Assembly (NCBI GenBank): GCA_036924285.1 | Contig: JAYKYS010000009.1 | Coordinates: forward strand, 17,732,001-17,796,000 | Direction: 5' to 3' | Source: Asterella californica | Taxonomy: Eukaryota > Streptophyta > Marchantiopsida > Marchantiales > Aytoniaceae | Length of the DNA: 64,000 nt | Part shown: in pieces, positions 25,591 through 35,967 of the stretch | How the letters are laid out: every line of letters starts with the position of its first letter | How positions within the stretch are numbered: position 1 is the stretch's first letter | Position numbers and translations under genes: made by a program | The notes under the pieces: generated by a model | Seen by the model: only the letters and a program-made list of their open reading frames with translations | Told to the model about the DNA's origin: nothing | The model's database searches: none

Positions 25591-26477
25591 AGAAAGTCGA
25601 GGATTGAGTATCCTGCATTATGTATTAACGAATCCACTTTCTTGATTTTTTTTCCGTGCCGTCCGGTTGTCTTTTTCCTTGTTTTTGACAGAAGTGCGCT
25701 TGGGATGTATATTGGCTTGTGTATTCCCACTAGGTTATTTTTTCCTCGATTTTTTAGAGAAAAGGACATCTCGCACGAATGATTACTTTTGTTCGCATGA
25801 ATTCCACTTGGATTCCATGGTGGCTTGTATTGGCCACCGTCTACTTGATTAGGAGTTCGAAAGCCTAAAGCAGAGCTCAAAAACCTTTCGAAAATTGAGT
25901 TCAAATGTCGTCGCTAAGATCGCTCAGCGACCTAAAATGGATGCTGGTAGTTTGGAGTATTCAAAACCGTATGTCATTCACTACTCAAACATAAAGAATT
26001 GGGTCGACAATAGACACTAGGTACAACCGAGTACATTAGCTCCAAGATAAAATTCAAGAATTTATTATAGATCAGCATGATAAGCTTGAGGTCAGAATAT
26101 GACAAATCATATGCTACTATCTATACCGGAATGCTACATACCAAACTGAGGAAGAACGAAAACAATGCTGATGTTTATAAACTACGTGAAAAGGAGAATA
26201 AAATTTGAATGCATGACAGAGAAAGACAAACTAAAAATATACAGACAGAAAATTTATGAGCAAACAGTTGAAAGCAATGTCGATATTACAACCCGAATCT
26301 GAGAATGAAAACCGGTGCCATAACTTGTGAACAGTAATGAACCATCTCACATGAATAAAACACAATCTAGAACACAAGTCTACCACTGTCCATATAAGCA
26401 CGCAGTATGAATAACAGTAGTCTTGTATGTCCGAATCATCATGAATAGTTGGAGTTGTAGACTCGTTGCACTCGCAC
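25591..26477. other. Intergenic, no recognisable gene
   Basis: Short frames without motifs. The left boundary of the PIF/Harbinger remnant should lie somewhere here, but its terminal inverted repeat was not identified. Confidence 0.45.
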
Positions 26478-27040
26478 TCATCTGGCTAGACACAGATATG
26501 TAACCAATTTTTCTCTAGTCTCGGATGCTCCTTGTGCTAAACACACAATACTTGGAACGGGTCCCGCTGGCTCAAACTCTAGGTCAGTACGTTTAATCCG
26601 AATATTATGCAGAATGCAACAACAATGAACCAGAGCGGGTGCCCAATCACAGAAGAGATTATCCTTGTATCCATCCAAGATACGTCATTTCTGCTTTAAG
26701 AGTCCAAAAGCTTGCTCAACAACAGCCGAACTCCAACATGTGAATCATGAAAATTCGCTCTAGATGATCACTCGAGGATCAAACACTATAGGATGTCATC
26801 AACCACTTCAGGAGTTGGTACCTCAAGCCGGCTATAAGATATGACTGTAGTGGGTATGCATCATTTAGTCTAAGGACATGTCTCGTCATTTATTTCCTTG
26901 CAACACCTGCTGATAGAAGAATGAGTTATTTAACAATCTTTTGTCACTGACAGATCTTGATTGTCCCCAGTAGATATCTGGAAACACCTCTTCATTGTTG
27001 ACAATGCCATGCATCAGCAATGAATAATAACCTTTTCTAT
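26478..27040 (-). pseudogene. PIF/Harbinger DDE transposase (C-terminal half), broken
   Basis: Minus-strand frames match the Harbinger nuclease in order. KGYYSLLMHGIV and PDIYWGQSRSVSDKRLLNNS correspond to the family block around the second catalytic Asp. AYPLQSYLIAGL follows, then SSAVVEQAFGLLKQK (the E-R-A-F-G-like block with the catalytic Glu), and finally HCCCILHNI, the typical C-terminal signature. A TGA replaces the expected Trp after LLKQK, other stops occur (TGA, TAA), and the frame shifts at least once. The protein would cut and paste the element using terminal inverted repeats. A Myb/SANT-like partner ORF lies on the same strand at 35540-35967 and 54609-54780, now separated by nested insertions. 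Non-functional. Confidence 0.8.
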
Positions 27041-27911
27041 TGTAGTAGTTTGCTATGAGTTCACGTCCAAGAGTGCTTTAATCTTAATATGGATCCCTGA
27101 TAGCTCACAAACAGTGTGTAACCCAAAGAACCTCAAAAATCCAACGCTCACTTGCACCATGTATGCATCTAAAGGCTAGACTTACTAATTACCTGCTCCC
27201 CAATACGTTGACTATAACATGAATCCTTCTTGCACTATCCTCTTCATTGTGAACTCCTCCACTCCAAACAACTCTCTTATATTTAACTAAGTTCACCCAA
27301 TCAACAAATTATGATACCATTTCTCAATCGAAACAACCAAATAGTCATTTCTCAATCGATCCAAATCCGACCCCACTTGCTCAAGCAACAAAAAAATGAA
27401 GCAGTTTTTACGCACATAGACCAAACTCATCTCTCTGATTCGTAAACTATCATCGTAAATTACTTTTTGTTGCTAGGAGTAGAGAGCAGTCTCCCTCTGT
27501 TCTTGCAGACCTCAACAGTTTGAACCACACCTCCAAATTCATCAAATATCTCAACCATTACTTTTCTCTGGGCAGTTCAAGCTTTCGTGCACCTACTGCC
27601 TTGTTGCACCAGCGGATCTCTTACTCAGTAGGTCATGAAACTCACAACGCTAATCTGCAAATCACAATCACAAGTTAGCGTCCATGCATCACTTATCTTA
27701 ATCCCTTTTGGTCCGGAATGAATCCGGACCGTCTACTTAACTCTCAAGCTCAGCATTCTCTAAGTCCCAACCTAGACCTGACTAGGTCGGTCCTAAAACA
27801 TGAGCAAGTCACAACACGACTTGGGTTGACTTCTCATAAAGTCCAACCATCATCTCATGCCCCTAGAGTCCACTTGCTAAACTTTGGGGTCGGGTGACTT
27901 GTCTTGACATC
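27041..27911 (-). other. Possible N-terminal and flanking part of the Harbinger remnant
   Basis: The region upstream (minus strand) of the transposase blocks shows short coding-like pieces but no motif I can name. It ends where the foldback arm begins near 27912. Confidence 0.4.
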
Positions 27912-28013
27912 GAGCTCCCCTCATATACACCGCCCTCCTCTTTGATCTCTAAAATTACACCACAACTTGGTCACGAGATCAACCATAATTATCAGCTCAA
28001 AAGTTAGTTCGGA
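27912..28013. repeat. Foldback element, outer end of left arm
   Basis: This piece (tcgagctcccctcatatac...ccataattatcagctc) is an imperfect inverted match to 35325-35425. It is the outer part of the left arm of a long inverted repeat whose remainder lies at 34546-35425, on the other side of the chromovirus insertion. The chromovirus target sequence tcgga (28009-28013) is at its inner end. Confidence 0.65.
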
Positions 28014-30032
28014 TGTAAGATGAGCTCTAGAGTGAACTCAAAACCCGAATGCCCGTTGTCGTGATGTGAATCATTTCACAGTGTAAATAATTCACCTCTC
28101 TGTCAAGCGTTAGTCTCTCTGAGTGAAATTATGACCTCAGAGAAGTCGACACTGGAGGATGATATATATTTTGAGTCTTAGTAGGTTGATTACCATGTAG
28201 ATGGACTTAAGCTCATGGGTTGTAATTACGTGTCGCCCATGCATGCTTCTTAGCGAGGTTAGGTTCTCTTTCAGGATTACGCGTCGTTTTACATGTCTTC
28301 GCATGTAGTTTAGGGTCTATGCTGGCACTTTAGGGGCTTGACGTGGTAGCCTATGTGCAAATTCAAGTCACCACGTGGTTTGGGACACAAAAGGACAAGG
28401 GAGTGAAGCTATGAACTCCCATTGGTCCGATTTTGTCTTTACTTACTACTAAACTTAGTAGTAAGGGTCTTAAGAGGAGTTCGAGCATTTGGAGAGAAAA
28501 AACTTCGAAATCTGAGAGCACAAGGGAGATAGGGTTCGTCGTGTCAAGCACTGTCAGCGAAATTTTTGATCGATTTGGAGCAATAAAGAAGGAGTTATGG
28601 CTGATTGAAGTTCGATTTGTGCCAGAATTGCAGCACTTCTGTTGATTTTGGGGTTTTCGGTGTCAATCGCAGTAGATTTGAGAAAATCGCTTCAAACCTT
28701 CGAGGTCTCGTTCATTGGCAGCAGGGCGACGACTGTCCCCAAATTTTCATGTCAATTGAAATTGTGAGTAATTCAGGGCGACCGCTGAAGCAGAGGGGGT
28801 CCGAAAAGCTCTCAATCTAGAGCACCAACTTCAGAGAGCGAGATCTGGAGTTCTGTGTACAATCAGGAGGCCCAACTTCACAGGAGTGTTCAGCAAGCTG
28901 TTTACTGCAAATCCTGTAAGAATCTTTGAAAGTGATTGAGCCAATTCTCTGTTCTAGGTCGAAATAGCTGTCTGGGTACCAGAAATTGCCGTAATTTCTC
29001 TGCTCAGAACGTTTCTGCCCATATCTCGACACTCTGATTTGATCTCAAGCTGAAACTTCGTGTGCATGGTCAGTAGGGCCTCACTTACATGTAAGAGGAG
29101 TTCTGAAGCCTGAACCATTGTATGTTTCTGATTCTGGACCGTTAAAGTTCGCTGTCTGACCTTATTACTGTTAGTCTGATCTGATCTTCGCTTCCTGAAC
29201 ATACTGGAGGGTCCATTCGACCTGAATGAGTGTTTATAGTGTTTCCTTATGATCTGAAGCCTACCTCTGTATAGTAAGAAACTATAGCCTGAAGTCCAAC
29301 GCTTCCCTGAGTAGACCGAACGTAGCCTTCAAGGTCATATCACAGCCAGAAGGTTCCGCCCTTCCCAGGAAAACTCTCAACTCGACACCGTGGAGGTGCA
29401 TTCGCATCCTTTATATAATGAAAGGAATAGTACATGATAGGCTGCCGGTCAATGCTGACCTCTCAAAGTGAGCATACGGATCGCTGACGTGGCTTACATG
29501 CAGCCTTAGATCCGAAACAACATCTAGAGGGTTCAGAATGAGTCACGTAAGAGCTCGCTGGAAAGTTCTCAAAGCCTCTTTCTAGAAACTTTGCATATGC
29601 AGTAAATAGATCTCCATGTGAAAAGTACGCATTAATCAATCAAAATGTGGAGGGACTAGGAGTTCTCCGCTCTTGGCCAGTTGGTCTCTCTGCTCTGGAG
29701 TAGCAGAGAGATCGTCTGTCGGATCCATGCTCGGAGGCATTCCACAACAAAATAGCGATTCTTGGACTTTTCATTATGCATATAATTTTATCTGCACAGC
29801 ATGTCATGAATCCTTCTGGAAGTTTCCCGGTTGGAAAGTTCTCGAAGCTTCTTTATAGAAACTTCCTTCTGGAAGTTTCTCGACGGACTTTTGGCGCAAC
29901 CGCCTATTGATAGAAGTACTATTTTGTTGCATGTGTTCTCAAGCCAACTTAGCCGTAACTAATTCTTATACCAAAGACTTCTACCAAACCAGTTTTCTCC
30001 TTTAGTTAATAAGTAGAGCTCTACTTATTACA
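28014..30032 (-). repeat. 3' LTR of the chromovirus, enlarged by insertions
   Basis: It matches the 409-bp partner LTR at both ends but is interrupted by a solo LTR (28057-29387, plus a 4-bp duplication) and by about 270 extra bases near 29592-29863. These extra bases sit between copies of an agaaact/ctggaagttt motif, so they are either an insertion here or a deletion in the partner. Confidence 0.85.
28057..29387 (+). mobile_element. Solo LTR of the element-1 family
   Basis: This 1.33-kb sequence is colinear with the LTRs at 35968-37297 and 53284-54608, starts tgtcgtgatgtgaatcat and ends aactcgaca. It is flanked by ccgt on both sides (28053-28056 and 29388-29391). The partner LTR of the host chromovirus shows the empty site (gcccgtggaggtgc near 34166-34179). 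The internal region was lost by recombination between two LTRs after insertion. Confidence 0.95.
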
Positions 30033-30048
30033 AACCTCCCCCTTTTAA
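30033..30048 (-). promoter_or_regulatory. Chromovirus polypurine tract
   Basis: The minus strand reads taaaagggggaggtt directly before the 3' LTR, the expected primer for plus-strand DNA synthesis. Confidence 0.8.
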
Positions 30049-30059
30049 GAAGCAACGTC

Positions 30060-30171
30060 CTCGTTGCTCTATTGTTCGAAAGCTTTCACTATGAAGGGGT
30101 GTGTGCAAGATTGATTGCAGGTTCTCATATCGCTTCATGTAATGGATAGCCTTTCCATTTCACCAAATAAT
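30060..30171 (-). pseudogene. Chromodomain remnant at the integrase C-terminus
   Basis: One minus-strand frame reads VDYLVKWKGYPLHEAI followed by a stop and EPAINL. This is the aromatic-cage and C-terminal part of a chromodomain, which directs chromovirus integrase to modified histone tails. It follows immediately on the integrase zinc-binding region in another frame, so the DDE core has been deleted. The stop replaces the Trp expected after EAT/EAI (TGG to TGA). Confidence 0.85.
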
Positions 30172-31440
30172 CTACCCGTTGATGATGAGTCCCACGAACA
30201 CTGCAACATCCTCTGCCATCTTGGACCAATAAAACACTCGTTGGACTACTTCTAGTGTCTTTTTTGCCCCCATGTGTCTTGCAATGACTGACTCGTGACA
30301 TTCAGTTAGCATGGTGGTGCGTAGTTCTGGATCGTCTGGGATCCATAACTTCCCTTCATGGAATACCAAACCATGGTTGTGGGTGATGGTTCTTGAAGGT
30401 TTGGCTGTTACAATCTGTGCATCCGATCTTGTGCCCTCGATCAATTTTATCCAGAAGTCAAAATTCACCTTGACTTCAAAGACTATGTTATGCACAGTAT
30501 GCATGTGGATTAATGCATCCACAATTTGCTTCTTGCCTTCAACATACGTGATGGTCATGTTGAATCGATGTCTCTATTCTGCCCAACGGATTTGTCTCTT
30601 TGAGAGATCCTTCTGCGTCTCCAAATAGACCAAAGGTTTGTGGTCTGTCTCGACCACAAAAACCTTCTCCCCTAGATAGTGCTTCCAATGCTTCGTGACG
30701 AGGACTATTGCCAATTCTTCTCTTTCAGTGGTGTGGTAGTTTTGTTCTGCTGGTAACAACTTTCGAGAGAAATATGCAATTGGATGCCAACCATCCTTCC
30801 ATTCCTGCTGCAACACCGCCTCTACTGTCGTGCCTGATGCGTCCGTTGCTAACTTGATAGGTTTCTTCGAGTCGTACCACTTGAGGATCGGAGCATGTAG
30901 TAGTGCGGTCTTCAGTGCTTGAAAACCTACTTCTTGTGTTGTTCTCCACATCCACTTCTTTCCTTTGCCTAATAGAGCAGTTAGTGGTTGTGCAAGCTTG
31001 GCAAAATGCTTAACAAATCTACGATAAAATCTTGTCAATCCCATGAAGCTCTTAAGTTGTGTTTGATCTTCTGGAGCCTTCCATTGTTGGATGACAACTA
31101 TTTTATCTGCCATTACTTGTATGCCTTCTGCACTCACTCTTTGTCCTAAGTAATCCACCTCCGTCTTGTCAAATTCACATTTTGAAATTTTGATGTACAA
31201 TTTATTTTGGCGGAGTACTTGGAGAACCTCTCTCAAATGGTGCACATGTTCTTTCATAGTCTTGCTATATACTAGGATGTCGTCAAGAAATACAACGATT
31301 GATCTGTTTAAGTAAGGACCGAATATGTCATTCATCAGATCCATGAATGTGGTTGGTGCATTTATGAGACCAAATGACATCACTAAGTATTCGAAGTGAC
31401 CATACCTTGTTCGAATACCTCCACATCTTCATCAACAATT
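30172..31440 (-). pseudogene. Chromovirus RT C-terminal part, RNase H and integrase N-terminus
   Basis: The minus-strand frame starts with [20 protein letters not shown] and the RT active site [10 protein letters not shown]. The RNase H block follows ([26 protein letters not shown]), then, after an in-frame TAG near 30571, the integrase N-terminus with HESVIARHMG. The two Cys of the HHCC finger are not preserved (VFVGLIING), and the sequence then jumps into the chromodomain. The join to the upstream RT frame near 31425 has lost several bases, which shifts the frame. Confidence 0.9.
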
Positions 31441-32345
31441 CGAATCTGGTTATACCCGCTCCGTAAGTCTAGCTTCGTGAAGTACTTTGCTCCTTCGAGT
31501 TGGTCGAACAAGTCATCCATCCGAGGTAGTGGATATTTATTCTTCACCATTTGTTGATTGAGTGTTCGATAATCGATGTACATCCGTAGGCTGTTATCCT
31601 TTTTCTTCACAAAAAGGACTGGAGCTCCATATGATGACACGCTGGGCTGGATAAACCTTTTCTGCAACATCTCCTTAATTTGTGCCTTGCACTCTTCCAA
31701 TTCATGTGGTGCTAGTCTGTATGGGGCCTTACAAGGAAGAGTGCTCTCTGGAATCACCTCGATTTTGTGGTCAATCTTTCGTTTTGGTGGTAGTTCTGAA
31801 GAAAGATCATCGAGAAAGACATCCTCATATTCTGCTATCACATCTGTCAAGCTTTTTGGAATTTGTCCGTCGAGTCGTGCACTCGGGACCTCTCTTATTA
31901 AATCCAGAAAACAGACATCGCTATTACGTATAGCACTCGTACCTATTACATACAAAGACAAGTTCTGTCTTCGAGATCTCACTCTATTTCCGAAGATTTT
32001 CCACTGTTTGGTTTTCACCACTTTTCTTCGCCAATCCACTTCAGGATTATACTGCTCCATCCACGGCATATCCAATATGACATCATAACGGGCTAATTTG
32101 ATCACTCGCCACTCAATAAATAAGATAGTAAGTTCGATCTTTCGGGATAGAGATCCAATCTTCTCAGTTTGTCCATTGGGTAGTTCCACCTCTTCACTCT
32201 CATCACTTTCTAACTCCATTCTCAACTTCATAGCAGTCGATCGAGACAAAAAGTTCTCTGTTGCACTAAGATCGATTAGTACTCTCACCTGGGTCCCTTC
32301 CAAGACTCCATCCATGACAATCAACTGCGCATTATTTTTTGTCAA
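31383..32345 (-). pseudogene. Chromovirus protease and RT N-terminal part
   Basis: The protease block reads [13 protein letters not shown] where the family has D-S/T-G, so the catalytic motif is altered at two positions. The next blocks are typical: [19 protein letters not shown], then [23 protein letters not shown] and [16 protein letters not shown] small deletion after DEDVE shifts the frame and ends the reading at 31383. It lies in a different frame from gag. Confidence 0.9.
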
Positions 32346-32407
32346 TCTCCTTCTCCTTCTCTCGTCTTTCTTCTCCCTCCTTGCACCAGTAAGATTACGA
32401 GGTGCAT

Positions 32408-33526
32408 TTATTGGTGTTCTTCATTTCCTTGTCTTGCCTTGACTTCTTCATTTCCTTCCATCTCGTTCAGATGATTCAGAGGTCGACGATATGGAGGTCT
32501 TGGATCTCTAGGAAAATGATTTCGGCAATTTGCATCTATGTGGTCGAATCGTCCGCAATTGTAACATCGACGTCGCTCGGGTTGAGGTGCAGCATTGTTG
32601 ACACCTTTTTCTCTAGGAGCTCCTTGACGTCTTTCTCTTGGCCGCCCTCGACGATCTCCACCTTGAAACTGTCGTGGTTGATAGCGGATGTTACCTAGCT
32701 CCATGGATGTCGGACCGTTTGCATACGGGATTTCAGATCGATTCTGGTGATTTGGTGGAATCATCACTTCTCCTCTTAATGCTCTAGCAATTCTTTGAGC
32801 GCAAGCGATGGCCTCAACCGTGAGTGGATTTTGCACCATTACTTCTTGTCGGATTCTTTCCTTCAACCCCCTCTTGAAATTATCAAGAGCCTCTGCTGGA
32901 CTCATATCAGTGATTGCAACTTGCAAGTCGAGGAAGGCTTCTATATATTCTTGAAGGCTTCCCGTCTGTTTCAATCCCCACATCCTCGTTCGAGCCATTT
33001 GCACAGATTGGAAATTCTTCAACAAACCTTCTTGCATTGCAGTCCATGTTACTGTTCTCTCTTCCGTCAACACTGATCTCTCTCATGCATCATACCACGT
33101 GAGAGCTTTATTGTTCAAGTATCCACAGGCAAACACTCCCGCTACGTGATCTGTGATTTGTGTACTGAAAAGTCGTAAATATCGATTCATCCGAGAAATC
33201 CAATTCTCGACTACTCCCATGATTCGTTGATCTTTGTATGGTTCAATGTTACATATCTTCTTCCTCCGTAATAACAGAACATCTTCATCATCGATTGGAG
33301 CTCTAACGATTTGTGACACGGGTTCCCTTGGTGCAGCTTGCTCTCCCACCACCGGTACTCCTTGAGACGATCCTCCCCTTCCAACGTCCGTCATACTCTA
33401 ACCCTCGAGGTTCAACATTGTGTTCTGTAGTGCTTCAACCGTCATCTTCATCTCCCCAAATTTGGTCAGCATGTCCTACATCAATTCTTGCATCACCAAC
33501 TCTGAGTCTGGAGGTTGCGGCTCCAT
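32408..33526 (-). pseudogene. Chromovirus gag
   Basis: The likely start is the ATG whose first base is 33526 (MEPQPPDSELVMQELM), followed by an early TAG, a second TAG before 33394, and a TGA at 33080-33082, all in the same frame. The capsid part (VENWISRMNRYLRLFS, ALTWYDA, GSLQEYIEAFLDL, FKRGLKERIRQEV) and the CCHC knuckle (CYNCGRFDHIDANC) are clear. The protein would package the element RNA. It ends NEEHQ-stop, and the pol frame follows about 60 bases on. Confidence 0.9.
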
Positions 33527-33528
33527 GA

Positions 33529-33530
<2 letters not shown>

Positions 33531-33570
<40 letters not shown>
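33531..33570. repeat. (CT)n microsatellite before chromovirus gag
   Basis: About 20 units; on the gag strand this is (GA)n ending a few bases before the start codon. Confidence 0.97.
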
Positions 33571-33574
<4 letters not shown>

Positions 33575-34118
33575 AACACGAAAGTTTCAAGCTTTCCTAG
33601 TATAGAGTTATGACGGCCACTCGTCGTACACTACAAGTACTACAAAATGGACAGAAGAATCGATTATCTCGCGGTAGAAATCCTCACCAAAATTTCTAAT
33701 CACAAACTCTCTATGTAACGATTTCGGTCTACAGACATAGCAGATCTCCACCCACGTGTTGAAGAGAACAGGAACGGGTAGATTTAGATCTATGCTCACT
33801 AAATCAAGATGTAGACGGTCAAATCTCAACTGGCTGCATATGTCATTACTGGAAGAATCATCGGGACTGGCGAATTCATCACTTGACTCATGAAATCCTC
33901 ACCGAAATGATAGACAAGATACATTCGAAAATGCTCACGACGTAGATACATAAGCTTGATGTGGAAAGGATTCAAGAATGATAATTCTGGAGCTAGAAAT
34001 CTACCCCCATCCATCACATAGCTCTCTTGACCCTTTCGACGTGCTCAAAGTTTCAATTGCCTGGTACCTCGATCAAAGGTCCTTCTAAGAGGGATAATCC
34101 GCTCTCTTAGAGTTCCCT
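33571..34118 (-). other. Chromovirus 5' leader
   Basis: Non-coding leader between the primer-binding site and gag. Two loosely similar halves (33608-33829 and 33830-34020) share words such as gaaatcctcacc and translate to FGEDF-containing shadows, suggesting an old internal duplication. Confidence 0.55.
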
Positions 34119-34131
34119 GCTCTGATACCGT
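34119..34131 (-). promoter_or_regulatory. Primer-binding site, initiator tRNA-Met type
   Basis: The minus strand reads cGGTATCAGAGC just inside the 5' LTR, complementary to the 3' end of plant initiator tRNA-Met, the usual Gypsy primer. Confidence 0.9.
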
Positions 34132-34540
34132 TGTAAGATGGGTTCTAGAGTGAACTCAAAACCCGAATGCCCGTGGAGGTGCATTCGCATCCTTTATATA
34201 GTGAAAGGAATAGTACATGATAGGCTCCCGGCCAATGCTGACCTCTCAAAGTGAGCACACGGATCGCTGATGTGGCTTACATGCAGCCTTAGATCTGAAA
34301 CAACATCTAGAGGTTCAAAATGAGCCACGTAAGAGCTCGCTGGAAAGTTCTCAAAGCCTCTTTCCAGAAACTTCCTTCTGGAAGTTTCCCGGCGGACTTT
34401 TGATGCAACCGCCTATTGATAGAAGTACTATTTTGCTGCATGTATTCTCAGGCCAACTTAGTCGTAACTAATTCTTATACCAAAGACTTCTACCAAACCA
34501 ATTTCCCCTCTAGTTGATAAGTAGAGTTCTACTTATTACA
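34132..34540 (-). repeat. 5' LTR of the chromovirus
   Basis: 409 bp, tgtaagatg...cttattaca. It preserves the uninterrupted version of the site into which the solo LTR was inserted in the partner LTR. Confidence 0.95.
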
Positions 34541-34545
34541 TCGGG

Positions 34546-35425
34546 GAGTTCCTGGTACGACTGGAAAACTCTCATAGAGATCTTTCATTGATACCTCATT
34601 CGTCTTGAAGTCTTTCATAAAGCTCCATCCACGATCTAAAACATTGATGGAGCTCCAACGCTTAGTGTTTTTGATGAGAAATGGTGGTCCAGTGTCAGAC
34701 TACGCAATGTGGTTTGCTAGCGTCCGTCTGTGCTAGACTCACATTTTGATCTTTTCAAACACGTCTAAGACTTACATTTCAATCCGTTTCTAGACTTGTT
34801 CTCCCTTTGTCCTCATATGTCATAGTCCAATGTTCCAACCTTGGTTAAGAGAAGCACTTAGTGTTCATCTATTCCTGACTTTCCAGCCAAGCCGTTAACG
34901 CTGTGAGTAAGACTGAACGACTTGGCCGGGAAGGCAGGATCAGATGAACCCTAAGTGGTCCTCTGAATCAAGGTTGGGACATTGGGTTAGGACATGAGGG
35001 CCTATCCCAAGACGACCCCAGACGAACACTGACCTAAGGGTACAAGTCTGGAAACGAACTGAAACATAAATCGGAGATATAGGTCTGAGACGTGAGACCG
35101 AGACATGGGTCTGAGACATAGACTGACCGTGGTTCGGACGCTGGTCCGAACCACAGGGTTCGAGTTTGGACCTGGATCACAGGTTCTCGAAAAACGGCTA
35201 AGTGTTGGAGCTCCAGCGACGTTTTAAGTCATGGACGGAGTTCCACGTAAGATCTCGAGGCGAATAAGGTATCATTGGAAAGGTCTCGGCGAGAGCTTCC
35301 CAGTGATATGCTCTGAGCTGAGAATTATGACCGATCCTGTGATCGGGTTGTGATATAATTTTCAAGTCCAAAGAAGAGGGCGAGACCGCGGATCCCCAGA
35401 AATATATATGAGGGAGGCTCGATAC
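34546..35425. repeat. Foldback element: long imperfect inverted repeat
   Basis: The centre is near 34906: ttccagccaagccgtt (34881-34896) pairs with aacgacttggccgggaa (34916-34932). Matching words continue outward on both sides: ccaatgttccaaccttg / caaggttgggacattgg, tttctagacttgt / acaagtctggaaa, ggagctccaac / gttggagctcc, cattgatacc / ggtatcattg. The left arm is cut by the chromovirus and continues at 27912-28008. Arms are about 450-500 bp and clearly diverged. No ORF is inside. It could be a non-autonomous foldback transposon; a transcript would form a long hairpin. Confidence 0.8.
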
Positions 35426-35539
35426 CCCCCTCATATATACTTTCACAACCTAACATAAGTCCGTTTGGGTTTCTATTGTTTGCTATTGCATCCAATCATC
35501 AGATTGTGGGTAGAGAGAGAAGCTTTCTTGCACTTCTTT

Positions 35540-35967
35540 CTACTCTCTACTCATAGAAGCATCATTAGGTTCAAGGATGTGGATTGGTGAATCATCTAGA
35601 CCGTCTACCATCATGGAAGAATCAGCTGACAAAGGAAGTTGAACATAATGCATCTCTCCATAAAAAGAATCTAAGATATCATACCATTGGTCCTCGAAAT
35701 GAAGCGACAAATCATTTGCATGTTTGTCGCTGCCGGTCATAGCTTAAAACGCTTCATTACAAGAACGAGTATTCCAATCCTTAACTTTTTTGTATTCTTG
35801 GAGCATATTGTCTTACTTGAAATTTCCTTGTTTCGTGTCTTGAGGTATACCTTTGGGTCTCAACTTCTTGATTATAGCATCCCACTTCGAAGATGACGTA
35901 AGTATATATCTCTAGAGGAATTGCCAAGAGACTCAAACCACTGCTCACATTTGGTTTCAAGAAGCGC
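35540..35967 (-). pseudogene. Myb/SANT-like (trihelix-type) DNA-binding protein, C-terminal part
   Basis: Minus-strand frames read ALLETKCEQWFESLGNSS, WDAIIKKLRPKGI, LQEYKKVKDWN, then MTGSDKHANDLSLHFEDQW and an acidic tail. Spaced Trp residues and basic helices fit a Myb/SANT or trihelix domain as found in the ORF1 partner of PIF/Harbinger transposases; a host trihelix gene is the alternative. There is a frameshift and there are stops (TAA after NFK, TAA for a Trp/Cys-type codon before AMTGSD). The sequence is cut at 35967 by element 1 and resumes at 54609. Confidence 0.65.

Larger units (their letters stand above)
28014..34540 (-). mobile_element. Chromovirus (Gypsy) element, degenerate
   Basis: The LTRs (28014-30032, expanded by insertions, and 34132-34540, 409 bp) begin tgtaag and end ttaca. 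The flanks are tcgga and tcggg, a 5-bp duplication with one change. On the minus strand the order is 5' LTR, a primer-binding site matching initiator tRNA-Met, a long leader, gag, protease, RT, RNase H, integrase N-terminus, chromodomain, polypurine tract, 3' LTR. Gag and pol carry several stops and shifts, and the integrase core is missing, so the copy is dead. It landed in the left arm of a foldback element. Its 3' LTR later received a solo LTR of the element-1 family. Confidence 0.9.

Noticed and set aside
31576..32088. 170-codon plus-strand open frame
   Set aside because: Antisense to the chromovirus protease/RT region, which has clear family motifs on the other strand.
33531..33570. Regular CT repeat as a possible CRISPR-like or satellite array
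   Set aside because: Simple dinucleotide microsatellite without spacers. No CRISPR-type array exists in the window.
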